The notes under the pieces are model-generated. The model saw only the letters and a list, made by a program, of their open reading frames with translations, made no database searches and was not told where the DNA came from. Position numbers and translations under genes: made by a program. A stretch of 58,824 bases of DNA from Galbibacter marinus (lineage in GTDB: Bacteria > Bacteroidota > Bacteroidia > Flavobacteriales > Flavobacteriaceae), in assembly GCF_000300875.1 (NCBI RefSeq), contig NZ_AMSG01000019.1, positions 1 to 58,824 of the forward strand. The letters run 5' to 3'. This document shows, in pieces, positions 1-7,424 of this stretch. How positions within the stretch are numbered: position 1 is the stretch's first letter; each line of letters begins with the position of its first letter.

Positions 1-4
1 ATGC

Positions 5-1309
5 GTGGCGCAAATCGAACCGAAGTATCCAGTAAAACATTATAGTGAAGAGGAGCTGATTCAATTGGTCAGTATTGAGCCTACAGGTCAATATTCAAGA
101 AGAATTTGGTTTTTAATAGAATGGTTACTCGGATCGGAACTTACGGGTATTTCCAGCATTAGTAAAAAAAGCTATGTTGACGTAATCAACACCCAATTAC
201 AATATGGTGTAAAAGGAATACGGTCACCCCGTCAAATGGTCAATAACAATTTACCCGGAACCGTTGACTTCTGCCCACTGGTTCGTAAAACAACTATATT
301 GGAGCATCATATTCAGGAAAATTTATCCGCCAGAAACAAAATCTATCTAAAGGGTATACGAAAAAGTATTTTACAAAGAGCTGCTTCCTTTTTATTATTA
401 AAAGATTCCAAGGCTTCTTTTACCATTGAAGGGGAAAGTCCAAAAAGCAAACGCACTGCGCGTTGGGGACAAGCCATAGGACAAGCAGGCATGAAAGACT
501 TAAGCCATGAGGAATTTGAACGTCTACAGCAACTCGTTATAGAAAACCCCCGTTTTATTGACATGGGCTATCGTAAAAAAGGAGGTTTTATTGGTGAAAG
601 AGATCAGGATACTTTTTCTCCCATTCCAGACCACATTTCCGCAAAACATGAAGATATTCCGATACTGATAACGGGATTGTTGGAAACCAATCGTAAGCTT
701 TTAGACGATGAGATAGATGCTGTACTTGCTGCAACCATTATTGCATTTGGTTTTGTAAACATCCACCCTTTTGTAGATGGAAATGGACGTATTCATCGTT
801 ATTTGGTTCATCATATATTAGCAAAAAAAAGTTTTTCGCAGCAAGGAATTATTTTCCCTGTTTCCGCCTCTATTCTTGACCATATCGGAGACTATCACAA
901 AGTACTAGAGCGTTATTCCATCCCTTTATTGGATTTTATTGAATGGAAGGAGACTGCTGATCACAGTGTTGAAGTTATCGGTGAAACTATTGATTACTAC
1001 CGTTATTTTGATGCAACTGCACATGCGGAGTTTTTATATGGTTGTGTCAAGGATACCATTGAAAATATTATTCCTCAAGAAGTTGATTATTTGATCAAAT
1101 ACGAAGAGTTCAAGTATTATATTGATAATACATATGAAATGCCTGATGATATGGTATCATTATTAGTACGCTTTTTGGAGCAAAACAATGGAAAATTTTC
1201 TAAACGGGCAAAAGGGAAAGAATTTTCAATGCTTACAGAAAAAGAAATTGAAGATATTCAATCCCAATATAATTTGATTTTTAATCCCATAAAAAATAAA
1301 AAGCACTAA
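5..1309 (+). CDS. Fic-domain protein (probable AMP-transferase), possibly 5' partial
   Basis: Fic proteins transfer AMP or another phosphate-containing group to hydroxyl side chains of target proteins. The signature HPFVDGNGRIHR is intact at about residues 254-265, with the catalytic His at 254. An inhibitory-helix motif of the (S/T)xxxE(G/N) type, SFTIEG, lies upstream at residues 138-143, which fits a class II Fic enzyme restrained by its own N-terminal helix. The reading frame is open to the left edge of the window. The GTG at 5 is the first possible start inside the window, so the true start may lie outside. The 3' end converges on a tyrosine-recombinase remnant, so the gene sits in an accessory region. 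The substrate cannot be read from the sequence. Confidence 0.88.
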   Translation: MAQIEPKYPVKHYSEEELIQLVSIEPTGQYSRRIWFLIEWLLGSELTGISSISKKSYVDVINTQLQYGVKGIRSPRQMVNNNLPGTVDFCPLVRKTTILEHHIQENLSARNKIYLKGIRKSILQRAASFLLLKDSKASFTIEGESPKSKRTARWGQAIGQAGMKDLSHEEFERLQQLVIENPRFIDMGYRKKGGFIGERDQDTFSPIPDHISAKHEDIPILITGLLETNRKLLDDEIDAVLAATIIAFGFVNIHPFVDGNGRIHRYLVHHILAKKSFSQQGIIFPVSASILDHIGDYHKVLERYSIPLLDFIEWKETADHSVEVIGETIDYYRYFDATAHAEFLYGCVKDTIENIIPQEVDYLIKYEEFKYYIDNTYEMPDDMVSLLVRFLEQNNGKFSKRAKGKEFSMLTEKEIEDIQSQYNLIFNPIKNKKH

Positions 1310-1474
1310 AAAATTAATCACTTTATCCAAAGCCGTATCAGCTTCCTTTTTCATAAAATTAGCTTGATAATTTATAGTGGTAGTTACCGAAGAATGACGA
1401 TATAGCTTCTGTAACATTTGAATAGGAATTCTATCACCAGAAATATTACCAAAAGTGTGACGTGCAATGTGCAC
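1307..1474 (-). pseudogene. Tyrosine recombinase / integrase, C-terminal fragment
   Basis: The minus-strand frame starting at 1474 encodes a segment with the end of a tyrosine recombinase catalytic domain: HIARHTF (box II HxxR), then RHSSVTTTINYQANF, which carries the second catalytic His and the nucleophilic Tyr. The stretch through DTALDKVINF is a normal family C-terminus. The whole N-terminal part, including the first catalytic Arg and the arm-binding and core-binding domains, is missing. Beyond about 1307 the frame only runs antisense through the 3' end of the Fic gene. The upstream break at 1474/1475 is sharp. It is a fossil of an integrative element and no longer active. Confidence 0.82.
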
Positions 1475-1475
1475 T

Positions 1476-1640
1476 ATCTCATATAGCCGTAGTCGAAAAA
1501 CATACTATTATGAAGGTGACTTTAAACTGGAAGTCAATATATCTATTACTATAATAAGTAATAGCGAAGTAACCCAGATTTTTGCAGGCAGCTATTTTTC
1601 TCAAAAAAATTCTATCGTGCATGGTTTGTGCAGTGTCTGA
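1476..1640 (+). pseudogene. Unidentified open remnant abutting the integrase scar
   Basis: A plus-strand frame is open from the integrase break to a TGA near 1638-1640. It has a protein-like composition (it begins SYSRSRKTYYYEGDFKLEV) but no convincing start codon. It may be the C-terminal end of a gene whose front was removed together with the integrase. I do not recognise the family, and chance openness over about 55 codons cannot be excluded. The remaining bases up to 1722 are AT-rich leader for the peptide gene that follows. Confidence 0.25.
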
Positions 1641-1722
1641 CAGTATATTAGCATTATCAAAACCAATCTAAGCGCATAGATATGTTTTATAAACAAAATA
1701 TAATCACTTAAATTTTAAAATC

Positions 1723-1911
1723 ATGACAAATTTTAACTTATCAAATTATGGTGTTAATGAAATTAGCAAAGCAGAAAAAACAGAAAATAACGGAGGCTTC
1801 GTTGCAATTACCATTTTCGGGGTTGTCATCGCTTCCCATTATGTAGCCGCTGCCGCCGCAGGAATTGCAATTGGCGCAGGCATTGGTGTGGCAGCATATT
1901 ATGGAGATTAA
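1723..1911 (+). CDS. Double-glycine-leader peptide, class IIb bacteriocin-like (peptide 1)
   Basis: A 62-residue peptide with an acidic, hydrophilic leader of about 25 residues ending in ENNGG, the Gly-Gly processing site of C39-peptidase ABC exporters. The predicted mature part of about 37 residues is hydrophobic and rich in Ala and Gly, with overlapping GxxxG spacings (GIAIG, GAGIG). Such motifs mediate helix-helix pairing in two-peptide bacteriocins. A second peptide of the same design starts 40 bp downstream, and a third small membrane peptide and a terminator follow. No peptidase-containing exporter lies in this window, so secretion would depend on a transporter elsewhere. Antimicrobial activity is inferred; a signalling or adhesion role is also possible. 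Confidence 0.7.
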   Translation: MTNFNLSNYGVNEISKAEKTENNGGFVAITIFGVVIASHYVAAAAAGIAIGAGIGVAAYYGD

Positions 1912-1951
1912 TATATAATGAAATTTTAACTAAATATATTTTTATAAGCAT

Positions 1952-2143
1952 ATGAAAAACTTGTACATTGACTCAGGAATTATCGAACTAAGTCCAAAGA
2001 ATTTAGAGGAAACTAACGGAGGTATCATAATTGCTTCTGGATTGGCAGTAGCAGGCTATTTTTTAGGAGGCATAGCAGTTGGCGCTGCTATCGGTTATGG
2101 AGCATCGGCCGCTATTGAAGGTATAGAAGGATGGTTTGAATAA
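1952..2143 (+). CDS. Double-glycine-leader peptide, class IIb bacteriocin-like (peptide 2)
   Basis: A 63-residue peptide with a leader of about 24 residues ending LEETNGG. The predicted mature segment of about 39 residues is dominated by Gly, Ala and Ile, with GGIAVGAAIGYG containing two GxxxG steps, and ends in an acidic, aromatic tail (EGIEGWFE). The leader has the usual pattern of bacteriocin leaders: hydrophobic residues spaced before ELSPKNLEE, then GG. It lies directly behind peptide 1 on the same strand, as the two components of class IIb bacteriocins do. The two mature parts are unlike in sequence but alike in design, which fits complementary subunits rather than a duplication. Confidence 0.7.
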   Translation: MKNLYIDSGIIELSPKNLEETNGGIIIASGLAVAGYFLGGIAVGAAIGYGASAAIEGIEGWFE

Positions 2144-2151
2144 AATTTGAA

Positions 2152-2271
2152 ATGAAAAATATAAAAATGGAAAATAAAGAGAAAAATAGAACTTCGAATT
2201 TAAAAATGTACGTTTTTATTGTTGGGATGTCTATAGGTGCTGTAGTAGGTGCTTTCGCTTATTATATGTAA
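2152..2271 (+). CDS. 39-residue single-helix membrane peptide (possible immunity protein)
   Basis: A short frame starting 8 bp after the stop of peptide 2: ATG at 2152, TAA at 2269-2271. The first 19 residues are charged and Lys/Asn-rich; the rest forms one transmembrane helix with small-residue steps (MSIGAVVGAFAYYM). It has no Gly-Gly leader, so it is not a third bacteriocin of the same kind. A small helix-only protein downstream of a two-peptide bacteriocin pair suggests an immunity protein, but this rests on position and size alone. It shares the transcription unit and the terminator at 2353. Confidence 0.45.
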   Translation: MKNIKMENKEKNRTSNLKMYVFIVGMSIGAVVGAFAYYM

Positions 2272-2352
2272 ATGTATAAATTTTATTAAATAAGGATTAG
2301 CATTTTTGGGGAATTCACTCTGATTTAATTGTGCTGATCTCCTAAACGATTT

Positions 2353-2387
2353 AAAACTGTTTCAATTACAAATTGGAACAGTTTTTT
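2353..2387 (+). terminator. Rho-independent terminator of the bacteriocin-like operon
   Basis: A 14-bp stem, AAAACTGTTTCAAT with ATTGGAACAGTTTT (one T-G wobble), encloses a 5-nt loop and is followed by a run of T. It lies 82 bp after the last small peptide and ends that unit before the AraC fragment on the other strand. Confidence 0.75.
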
Positions 2388-2430
2388 CTATGCCTTAGGA
2401 TTATTTAAGGATCAATCACAAAAGTTGTGT

Positions 2431-2685
2431 TTATATTAAAATATTATTTCGACTTTTGTCTTCAAAATAAGAATCCTTGGAGACCCATATAGAATTACTG
2501 AAATCATTTTTACCCGAATTACTTATCAACCAAAAGCTATCTCCGAATATTTGCTTAAATAGTGCTTTCATCTTTGTCTCACTCATCCCAAGCCTTTTTG
2601 CCAGTTCTGGCAATTTCACAGGGGTGCTAAGATCCGACAGTACGATTGACTGGATTTCATAACCATACTGCGGAAACCCATTCAT
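2431..2685 (-). pseudogene. AraC-family regulator fragment
   Basis: The frame contains the first helix-turn-helix of an AraC/XylS DNA-binding domain (PVKLPELAKRLGMSETKMKA, then LFKQIFGDS). It then runs out into unrelated sequence instead of the second HTH. The ligand-binding N-terminal domain is also absent. Only a middle slice survives, broken on both sides. With the integrase remnant at 1.4 kb it marks this stretch as recombination debris. Confidence 0.65.
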
Positions 2686-2737
2686 CTTTAGTGGATGGGA
2701 GGAAAGCAGTCATCCCCTTTGCTAATTTTAAAAACTT

Positions 2738-3481
2738 CTAATAATCAATTGCAACCTCTGCATATTCCACTGGCAAAACAATATCCTTATGATCAGAGTG
2801 CGCTTTAGGATTATAAACATCCTTACTCACAGGGTAGGCTCTTAAAAGTTCATCTGGCATGTCGTCCTTAATAACCTCTTTAATAGTACTTACACTCAAG
2901 GAGCCATCCAACCAAACGTCAATATCAGAATCATTTAAAATAACTGGTCGTCTTAGTTTGGTATTATGGATTTTTGCAAACAGAGGTGTTGCAGGTTTTG
3001 TGAGTATCGTAAAGGTATTATAACCATCCTTTGTAACATTGTAAATTCCAGCGAGGCTGATAGGGTTTTGATCCTGCCTATCAAAATAAAATGGAACCTT
3101 AAACTTTTTAGGCGCCGTATGGGGTTCAAAAAAACCAGTGACTGGAACAATGCACCGTCTACCCATGGCACTGAATTTATAAATGAAGTGATGAAAAAGT
3201 TTTTCAGACTGTGCGTTCAATCCTCCGCCAAACCGGACGGCATTCTTATAGTACTCAACATGCCCAGCACCTAATTTATTACTTGGCATTATACCCCAAA
3301 GAGAGGGTATGATACTATTTCTTTGTTCTTGAGGTAGGATCCACATTAAGGGGTGCGAAAAGCCGTTGGCATGGTAGTATCTTAGATCCTTTTCTGGCTT
3401 TACACTACCCAATATATTTTCTACATCATAATGATGCTCCAATGTTTGAACAGACTTAGTTTGACTCACCGAATAACACAT
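2738..3481 (-). CDS. SRAP-domain protein (HMCES/YedK family) for abasic-site DNA-protein crosslinking
   Basis: SRAP proteins form a covalent thiazolidine link between their N-terminal Cys and abasic sites in single-stranded DNA, shielding them. The start MCYSV exposes the essential Cys2 after Met removal. Further family features are RRCIVPVTGFFEP, containing the active-site Glu, and the C-terminal IHNTKLRRPVIL block with the conserved His. At 247 residues it is normal length. It stands alone, transcribed against the flow of the next operon. Bacterial SRAP genes are often SOS-associated, but no LexA-like operator was recognised upstream. Confidence 0.9.
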   Translation of the reverse strand: MCYSVSQTKSVQTLEHHYDVENILGSVKPEKDLRYYHANGFSHPLMWILPQEQRNSIIPSLWGIMPSNKLGAGHVEYYKNAVRFGGGLNAQSEKLFHHFIYKFSAMGRRCIVPVTGFFEPHTAPKKFKVPFYFDRQDQNPISLAGIYNVTKDGYNTFTILTKPATPLFAKIHNTKLRRPVILNDSDIDVWLDGSLSVSTIKEVIKDDMPDELLRAYPVSKDVYNPKAHSDHKDIVLPVEYAEVAIDY

Positions 3482-3903
3482 AATACGAAGGCATTTTATT
3501 AACCATTAAAATTAAAATTGCGTTGAAACCAGCTTATTATCAAATATAATAATTCACATAAAACATTAATAACAAACATCTTAAAAAAATATAATTCCTT
3601 TACTGTACTCATTTCCCTTAAGAATTGAGAAGTTGGATTATTTTTCACACTTTTTATAATTATGTTTTCAGCTTACGACTTTATTTAAACCCTTACAATA
3701 TACTCACTTAATTCTGTATACAAATAGCGCTGATTATCAATGCTTTTGATATGGTTTATTTTACTAGTGATTCGAATATCTAACGACTCCTCCCCACATA
3801 TATTCAAGAAAACCTGTTTTGGCTAAATCAATCATTGTTTTAGATAAATCCCTCACGAGTTATCCCAGGATATTTGTATTGAATTTTTAATACAAAAAAG
3901 AAA
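3482..3903. other. Intergenic region, no gene recognised
   Basis: 422 AT-rich bases between the divergent SRAP and SDR genes. No open frame of note, RNA or hairpin terminator was seen. It presumably holds both promoters, but no unambiguous TTG/TAnnTTTG pair stands out. Confidence 0.6.
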
Positions 3904-4671
3904 ATGTCAAACAACAAAATTGCATTGGTCACCGGTGGAAGCCGTGGTCTAGGAAGAGATATGGCTATCAGTCTATCCAAAAAAGGTTTGGATGTAGTGA
4001 TCACATACCATTCCAACAAAGAAGCTGCGGAATCAGTCATTAATGAAATCGAGAAATATGGACAAAAAGGGTTTGCTATCCCTCTTGACCTAACAGATTT
4101 CAATGGACTTGATTCTTTTATTGAATCCCTTTCCGATTCTTTAACTCAAACTCTTGGAACAGAAAAAATAGATTACTTAATAAATAATGGGGGATTCATC
4201 CATTACGCCAATTACACCCAGGCAACACTAGAACAGTTTGAGGAGCTGCTTAATGTTCACTTTAAAGGCCCTTTTTTCCTTACTCAAAAACTACTTAATC
4301 AGTCTCTTTTGAATGATCAAGGCGGCATTGTCAATATCTCTACTGGCCTTGCGCGTTTTACTACTCCTGGATTCGCTACCTATGCAGCCATGAAGGCTGC
4401 TATGGAAACACTCACCAAATATCAAGCCCAAGAATTAGGCAAGAAAGGGATTAGGTCAAATATCGTTGCTCCTGGAGCCATCGAAACCGATATAATGGGT
4501 GGTGTAGTAAGGGATAATAAAGAAATGAATTCCCTTTTAGCTTCACAAACAGCATTGGGACGTGTAGGATTGCCAGACGACATAGGAAGCGTTGTGGCAT
4601 TTTTATGTACTGATGATGCCAAGTGGATAAATGCTCAACGGATTGAGGTTTCTGGCGGTGCTAACTTATAA
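3904..4671 (+). CDS. SDR-family NAD(P)-dependent oxidoreductase (FabG-like)
   Basis: A classical short-chain dehydrogenase of 255 residues. The cofactor loop TGGSRGLG is at residues 10-17, and the catalytic triad is Ser146, Tyr160 and Lys164 (YAAMK). The structural NNAG motif reads NNGG (94-97), a small deviation. The residue pattern after beta-2 (TYHSNKEA) lacks an acidic residue, which suggests NADP(H) preference. It is followed 17 bp later by a SnoaL-like gene and then an AraC gene on the same strand, a layout common for small detoxification or xenobiotic-responsive units. The substrate is unknown. Confidence 0.9.
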   Translation: MSNNKIALVTGGSRGLGRDMAISLSKKGLDVVITYHSNKEAAESVINEIEKYGQKGFAIPLDLTDFNGLDSFIESLSDSLTQTLGTEKIDYLINNGGFIHYANYTQATLEQFEELLNVHFKGPFFLTQKLLNQSLLNDQGGIVNISTGLARFTTPGFATYAAMKAAMETLTKYQAQELGKKGIRSNIVAPGAIETDIMGGVVRDNKEMNSLLASQTALGRVGLPDDIGSVVAFLCTDDAKWINAQRIEVSGGANL

Positions 4672-4688
4672 TATTAAAAAATATCGAA

Positions 4689-5141
4689 ATGCAAAAAAGA
4701 AATACTAATATGGTCAAAGGATTGACCCAAGAAGAACTTAACACATTAGAGGTTTTCTACAGCGCTTGGAAAAGAAATAAACCTGAATTACTTAATGAGG
4801 TTTGCACCCCTGAATGGAAGGACATTCCATTAGCACCAGATCAGCAAGGGGGTCCAATCGGGTTACAAATAATAATGCGAAGACTCATCGATGCTTTTCC
4901 TGATATAGAGGTGGTCATTCATGAAATATATGGAACTCATGAAAAAGCAGCCGTAAGAGCAGAATTAAAGTTCACACATCATAAGGAGTTACTAGGCATT
5001 CCTTCAACAAATAACAAAGTAGCCATCGCTCTTCACGAGTTTCATCATCTGAAAGACGGAAAACTTACGCACACTTGGCATTTGGAGGATTGGTTTGGAC
5101 TGTTAATGCAAAGTGGTGCATGGTCTACTGGGGGGCTATAA
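4689..5141 (+). CDS. SnoaL-like / NTF2-fold ester cyclase-type protein
   Basis: A 150-residue protein with the cone-shaped alpha+beta barrel pattern of SnoaL-like polyketide-cyclase relatives: an N-terminal helix around FYSAWKRNKPELLNEV, a central IGLQIIMRRLIDAFPDIEVVIHEI block, and a C-terminal HEFHHLKDGKLTHTWHLEDWFGL segment typical of the 'ester cyclase' group. It is very probably co-transcribed with the SDR gene just upstream. These proteins bind small hydrophobic substrates; the activity here cannot be told. Confidence 0.8.
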   Translation: MQKRNTNMVKGLTQEELNTLEVFYSAWKRNKPELLNEVCTPEWKDIPLAPDQQGGPIGLQIIMRRLIDAFPDIEVVIHEIYGTHEKAAVRAELKFTHHKELLGIPSTNNKVAIALHEFHHLKDGKLTHTWHLEDWFGLLMQSGAWSTGGL

Positions 5142-5359
5142 GTAAATCCTTAGACGATATTCCAACCAACTTAATTCTAGGAAATATAGATTAAGAAATG
5201 AAAGGAAAAAGTACTGATAACCGGCACTACCAAGGGAATTACGAACCCGAAATTTAATTTTAAATTATGTTTCTTCTTCTAAATTGGCACTAGGAACTGC
5301 TTGGAATCTGATTAAATTGGTAAATTTAGAAACTCAATAGCTAGTCCAAAAATTGTATT

Positions 5360-6280
5360 ATGGCTAAAGAACTCAGAAAATTAAAGACAATCTCCGAATA
5401 TCATAGACAACGGAATTTGGAAAAACCCAAACACCCATTAATCAGTCTAATAGATTACTCCCAAATTGTCGATTTACCTAAGCACAATGATGTTCATTGG
5501 TTACATGACTTTTATTCAATAGCACTAAAAAAAAATCTGGATGTTAAAATGATATACGGTCAGCAGGAATATGATTTTGACGAAGGTCTTATGTCTTTTC
5601 TAGCTCCTAATCAGGTATTAAATATTGTGGTCGAGGATCAAACAACAAATAGTAATCGAGAGGGCTGGCTTCTATTTATTCACAAGGACTTTATTTGGAA
5701 TACTTCGTTGGCTACTAAAATTAAAACATATGATTTTTTTCTGTATGCTATAAACGAAGCACTCTTTTTATCGAATGAAGAACAACAGATTATCAATACT
5801 GTATTTCAAAATATTAATCGAGAGATCAATTCCAATATAGATACCTACAGCCAAAATATCATCATCTCACAAATTGAATTACTCCTTAACTACTGCGAAC
5901 GGTTTTACAACCGACAGTTCATTACCAGAAAGAAGGCCAACCATCAAATATTGAGTCAATTGGAAGTTATTTTACATGATTATTTTGCAAATGATGATGT
6001 CATCAACGAAGGATTGCCCACTGTTCAATTCGTTGCCGATGCGCTTCATGTTTCTCCAAACTATTTGAGTAGTTTGCTAAAATCCCTTACTGGTTTAAAT
6101 ACCCGGCAGCACATACATGAAAAGCTCATTGAGTTCGCCAAGGAAAAACTTTCCACAACAAATCTTACGGTGAGCCAGATAGCTTTCGAATTAGGTTTTG
6201 AACATGTTCAGTCATTTAATAAACTCTTTAAGTCCAAGACTAATCTGTCCCCATTAGAGTTTAGGGGAAGTTTCAGCTAA
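5360..6280 (+). CDS. AraC-family transcriptional regulator
   Basis: A 306-residue protein with an N-terminal cupin-type sensing region and a C-terminal double helix-turn-helix (about residues 210-300). The second HTH reads LTVSQIAFELGFEHVQSFNKLF, with the family FKxxTxxSPxxFR ending. It is the last gene of the same-strand trio with the SDR and SnoaL-like genes, separated from them by 218 bp, and is probably their regulator. No repeat that could serve as its operator was recognised. Confidence 0.88.
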   Translation: MAKELRKLKTISEYHRQRNLEKPKHPLISLIDYSQIVDLPKHNDVHWLHDFYSIALKKNLDVKMIYGQQEYDFDEGLMSFLAPNQVLNIVVEDQTTNSNREGWLLFIHKDFIWNTSLATKIKTYDFFLYAINEALFLSNEEQQIINTVFQNINREINSNIDTYSQNIIISQIELLLNYCERFYNRQFITRKKANHQILSQLEVILHDYFANDDVINEGLPTVQFVADALHVSPNYLSSLLKSLTGLNTRQHIHEKLIEFAKEKLSTTNLTVSQIAFELGFEHVQSFNKLFKSKTNLSPLEFRGSFS

Positions 6281-6452
6281 TGCCAAATACCTTATGAAAT
6301 GAAATAGCTTTTGTGGTGAAAACAAATTTTACCTCGTAAAGGATGAACAAAAATAAGTACAGCATCATGGATCCATTACCCGAAAACTATTTTTTATACT
6401 GTACTATAACATTCTCTCCTCAAGTGCATCCTTCCATATAAAAAACCGTTCC

Positions 6453-6487
6453 GTTTATCACTATAGTCGTGGATTATAGTGATAAAC
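6453..6487. repeat. Perfect 13-bp inverted repeat, probable terminator
   Basis: GTTTATCACTATA and its exact complement flank a 9-nt loop. On the minus strand the hairpin is followed within 7 nt by a T run (the A run at 6443-6448 on the plus strand). It therefore looks like the terminator of the azoreductase gene whose remnant ends 53 bp away. There is no T run on the plus-strand side. Confidence 0.55.
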
Positions 6488-6540
6488 AGGATTAACAGTG
6501 CTCACGGAAAACCTCTTAAGTTTCATAGAACCATGTAAGC

Positions 6541-6822
6541 TTATTCCATACACTTGATCTTCTCAAAAATAAACTGCTTGGATTGTTCAAAAATAGCACC
6601 ACCATATTCTTCATTGTCCAATGAGATTACATTTGTATCCTTCACTCCCATCATTGAAAACACAAATTTTAAATAACTCGTTTGATAGTTCATATTTTCA
6701 TTCTTTTCACCTAGGCCGTATCCGCTATCTCCTCTTGTCGATAATATAAATAACCTTTTATTTTTAAGTAAACCGACGTAATCACTATCGTTTAAACAAA
6801 TTAAGTGATAATCGAAATCCTG
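6541..6822 (-). pseudogene. FMN-dependent NADH-azoreductase (AzoR-like), C-terminal fragment
   Basis: The minus-strand frame ending in a TAA at 6543-6541 reads DYVGLLKNKRLFILSTRGDS, then YLKFVFSMMGVKDTNVISLD. This matches the last third of flavodoxin-fold NADH:quinone oxidoreductases/azoreductases (VGLLxNKRxxxxxTRG; FMGVxDxxxIxxD). The N-terminal FMN-phosphate loop and the central part are missing; homology fades near 6822, where another short open stretch begins on the plus strand. Non-functional. Confidence 0.68.
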
Positions 6823-6824
6823 AA

Positions 6825-7013
6825 ACGGGAAAGAGAGGTAAAAGAACGCTCGCCAAAAACAAAGTATATAAACATATTAATTTAAGAATTAGGGATATTT
6901 ATCCAAATTTCAACATTGGCATAACAACTGGGACAAAGGAAAATTTCGAAAATTTATGGTTTATGCCCTACAGGCATTGGAAATTTAAAGCAAAGGGAAG
7001 TGTGCCTAAATAA
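6825..7013 (+). pseudogene. Unidentified C-terminal remnant
   Basis: A plus-strand frame is open through the azoreductase break to a TAA at 7011-7013. It reads like a protein tail (KRTLAKNKVYKHINLRIRDI, followed by ENLWFMPYRHWKFKAKG). There is no plausible start. I do not recognise the family. It is recorded because it fills a recombination junction. Confidence 0.25.
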
Positions 7014-7043
7014 AAAAAAGCCCCGAAGCATATCTACAAAACT

Positions 7044-7061
7044 CTCACGCTACCGCGTGAG
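7044..7061. repeat. Short perfect hairpin CTCACGC/GCGTGAG
   Basis: A 7-bp G+C-rich stem with a TACC loop stands in AT-rich sequence just after the unidentified remnant. No T run follows directly on either strand. Role unknown; it could be part of a decayed element end. Confidence 0.4.
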
Positions 7062-7220
7062 CCTCCAATATGCCAAAAGGCTTTATGCAATAAAATCATT
7101 TTTAATGACTTATCTTAAGTAAAAAAAGATATAAGTTGATAAATTTTCATTAATTTGCAGGTAGATAGTGCCCAGCCAGTCATTACGCATTGGTGCTGCA
7201 CTTAAAAAAATCGAAAGATA

Positions 7221-7247
7221 AAAACCGGACTTGCTCCGGTTTTTTTG
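7221..7247. terminator. Rho-independent terminator (bidirectional)
   Basis: AAAACCGGA and TCCGGTTTT enclose a CTTGC loop with T runs on both strands. It lies 178 bp beyond the end of the efflux operon on the minus strand and could end that transcript, or the plus-strand remnant. The rest of 6281-7424 holds the remnants listed here and no intact gene. Confidence 0.7.
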
Positions 7248-7263
7248 TTTTTGATCCACTATC

Positions 7264-7321
7264 GTCCGGTTAGGCATTGCTATAAAAGAGAATAAGCTAA
7301 TTAGTTATATTTTTACCGGAC
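7264..7321. mobile_element. MITE-like 58-bp remnant with GTCCGGT/ACCGGAC ends
   Basis: The stretch begins GTCCGGT and ends with the complement ACCGGAC. Read on the minus strand from 7323, the end TGTCCGGTAAAAA resembles the left tip of the IS4 remnant at 11052 (TGTCCGATAAAAC). This suggests an internally deleted copy or facing IS ends beside the efflux operon. The lengths are short, so it may be coincidence. Confidence 0.35.
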
Positions 7322-7424
7322 ATCAATGGTTTTAAAAAATAAACCCGTTATTTTTGTAAGATCAATAACTTTTTAGAGCTATATTTCTATAGGTGATTTT
7401 TATTTTGCAAGGCTTAAACCTGGC

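Noticed and set aside
1226-1306. Extension of the integrase fragment through KNQIILGLNIF
   Set aside because: This part is only the reverse complement of the Fic gene's 3' end and has no recombinase similarity; the natural family end is near DKVINF.
5205-5260. Short frame beginning MKGKSTDNRHYQGN between the SnoaL-like and AraC genes
   Set aside because: Nineteen codons without a helix, leader or neighbour to support it; no evidence beyond openness.
7140-7247. Small RNA ending at the terminator 7221-7247
   Set aside because: No proper TTG/TAnnTTTG promoter at the right spacing; the TAATTTG at about 7154 is one base short and its TTG is only 12 bp away. The terminator alone is kept.
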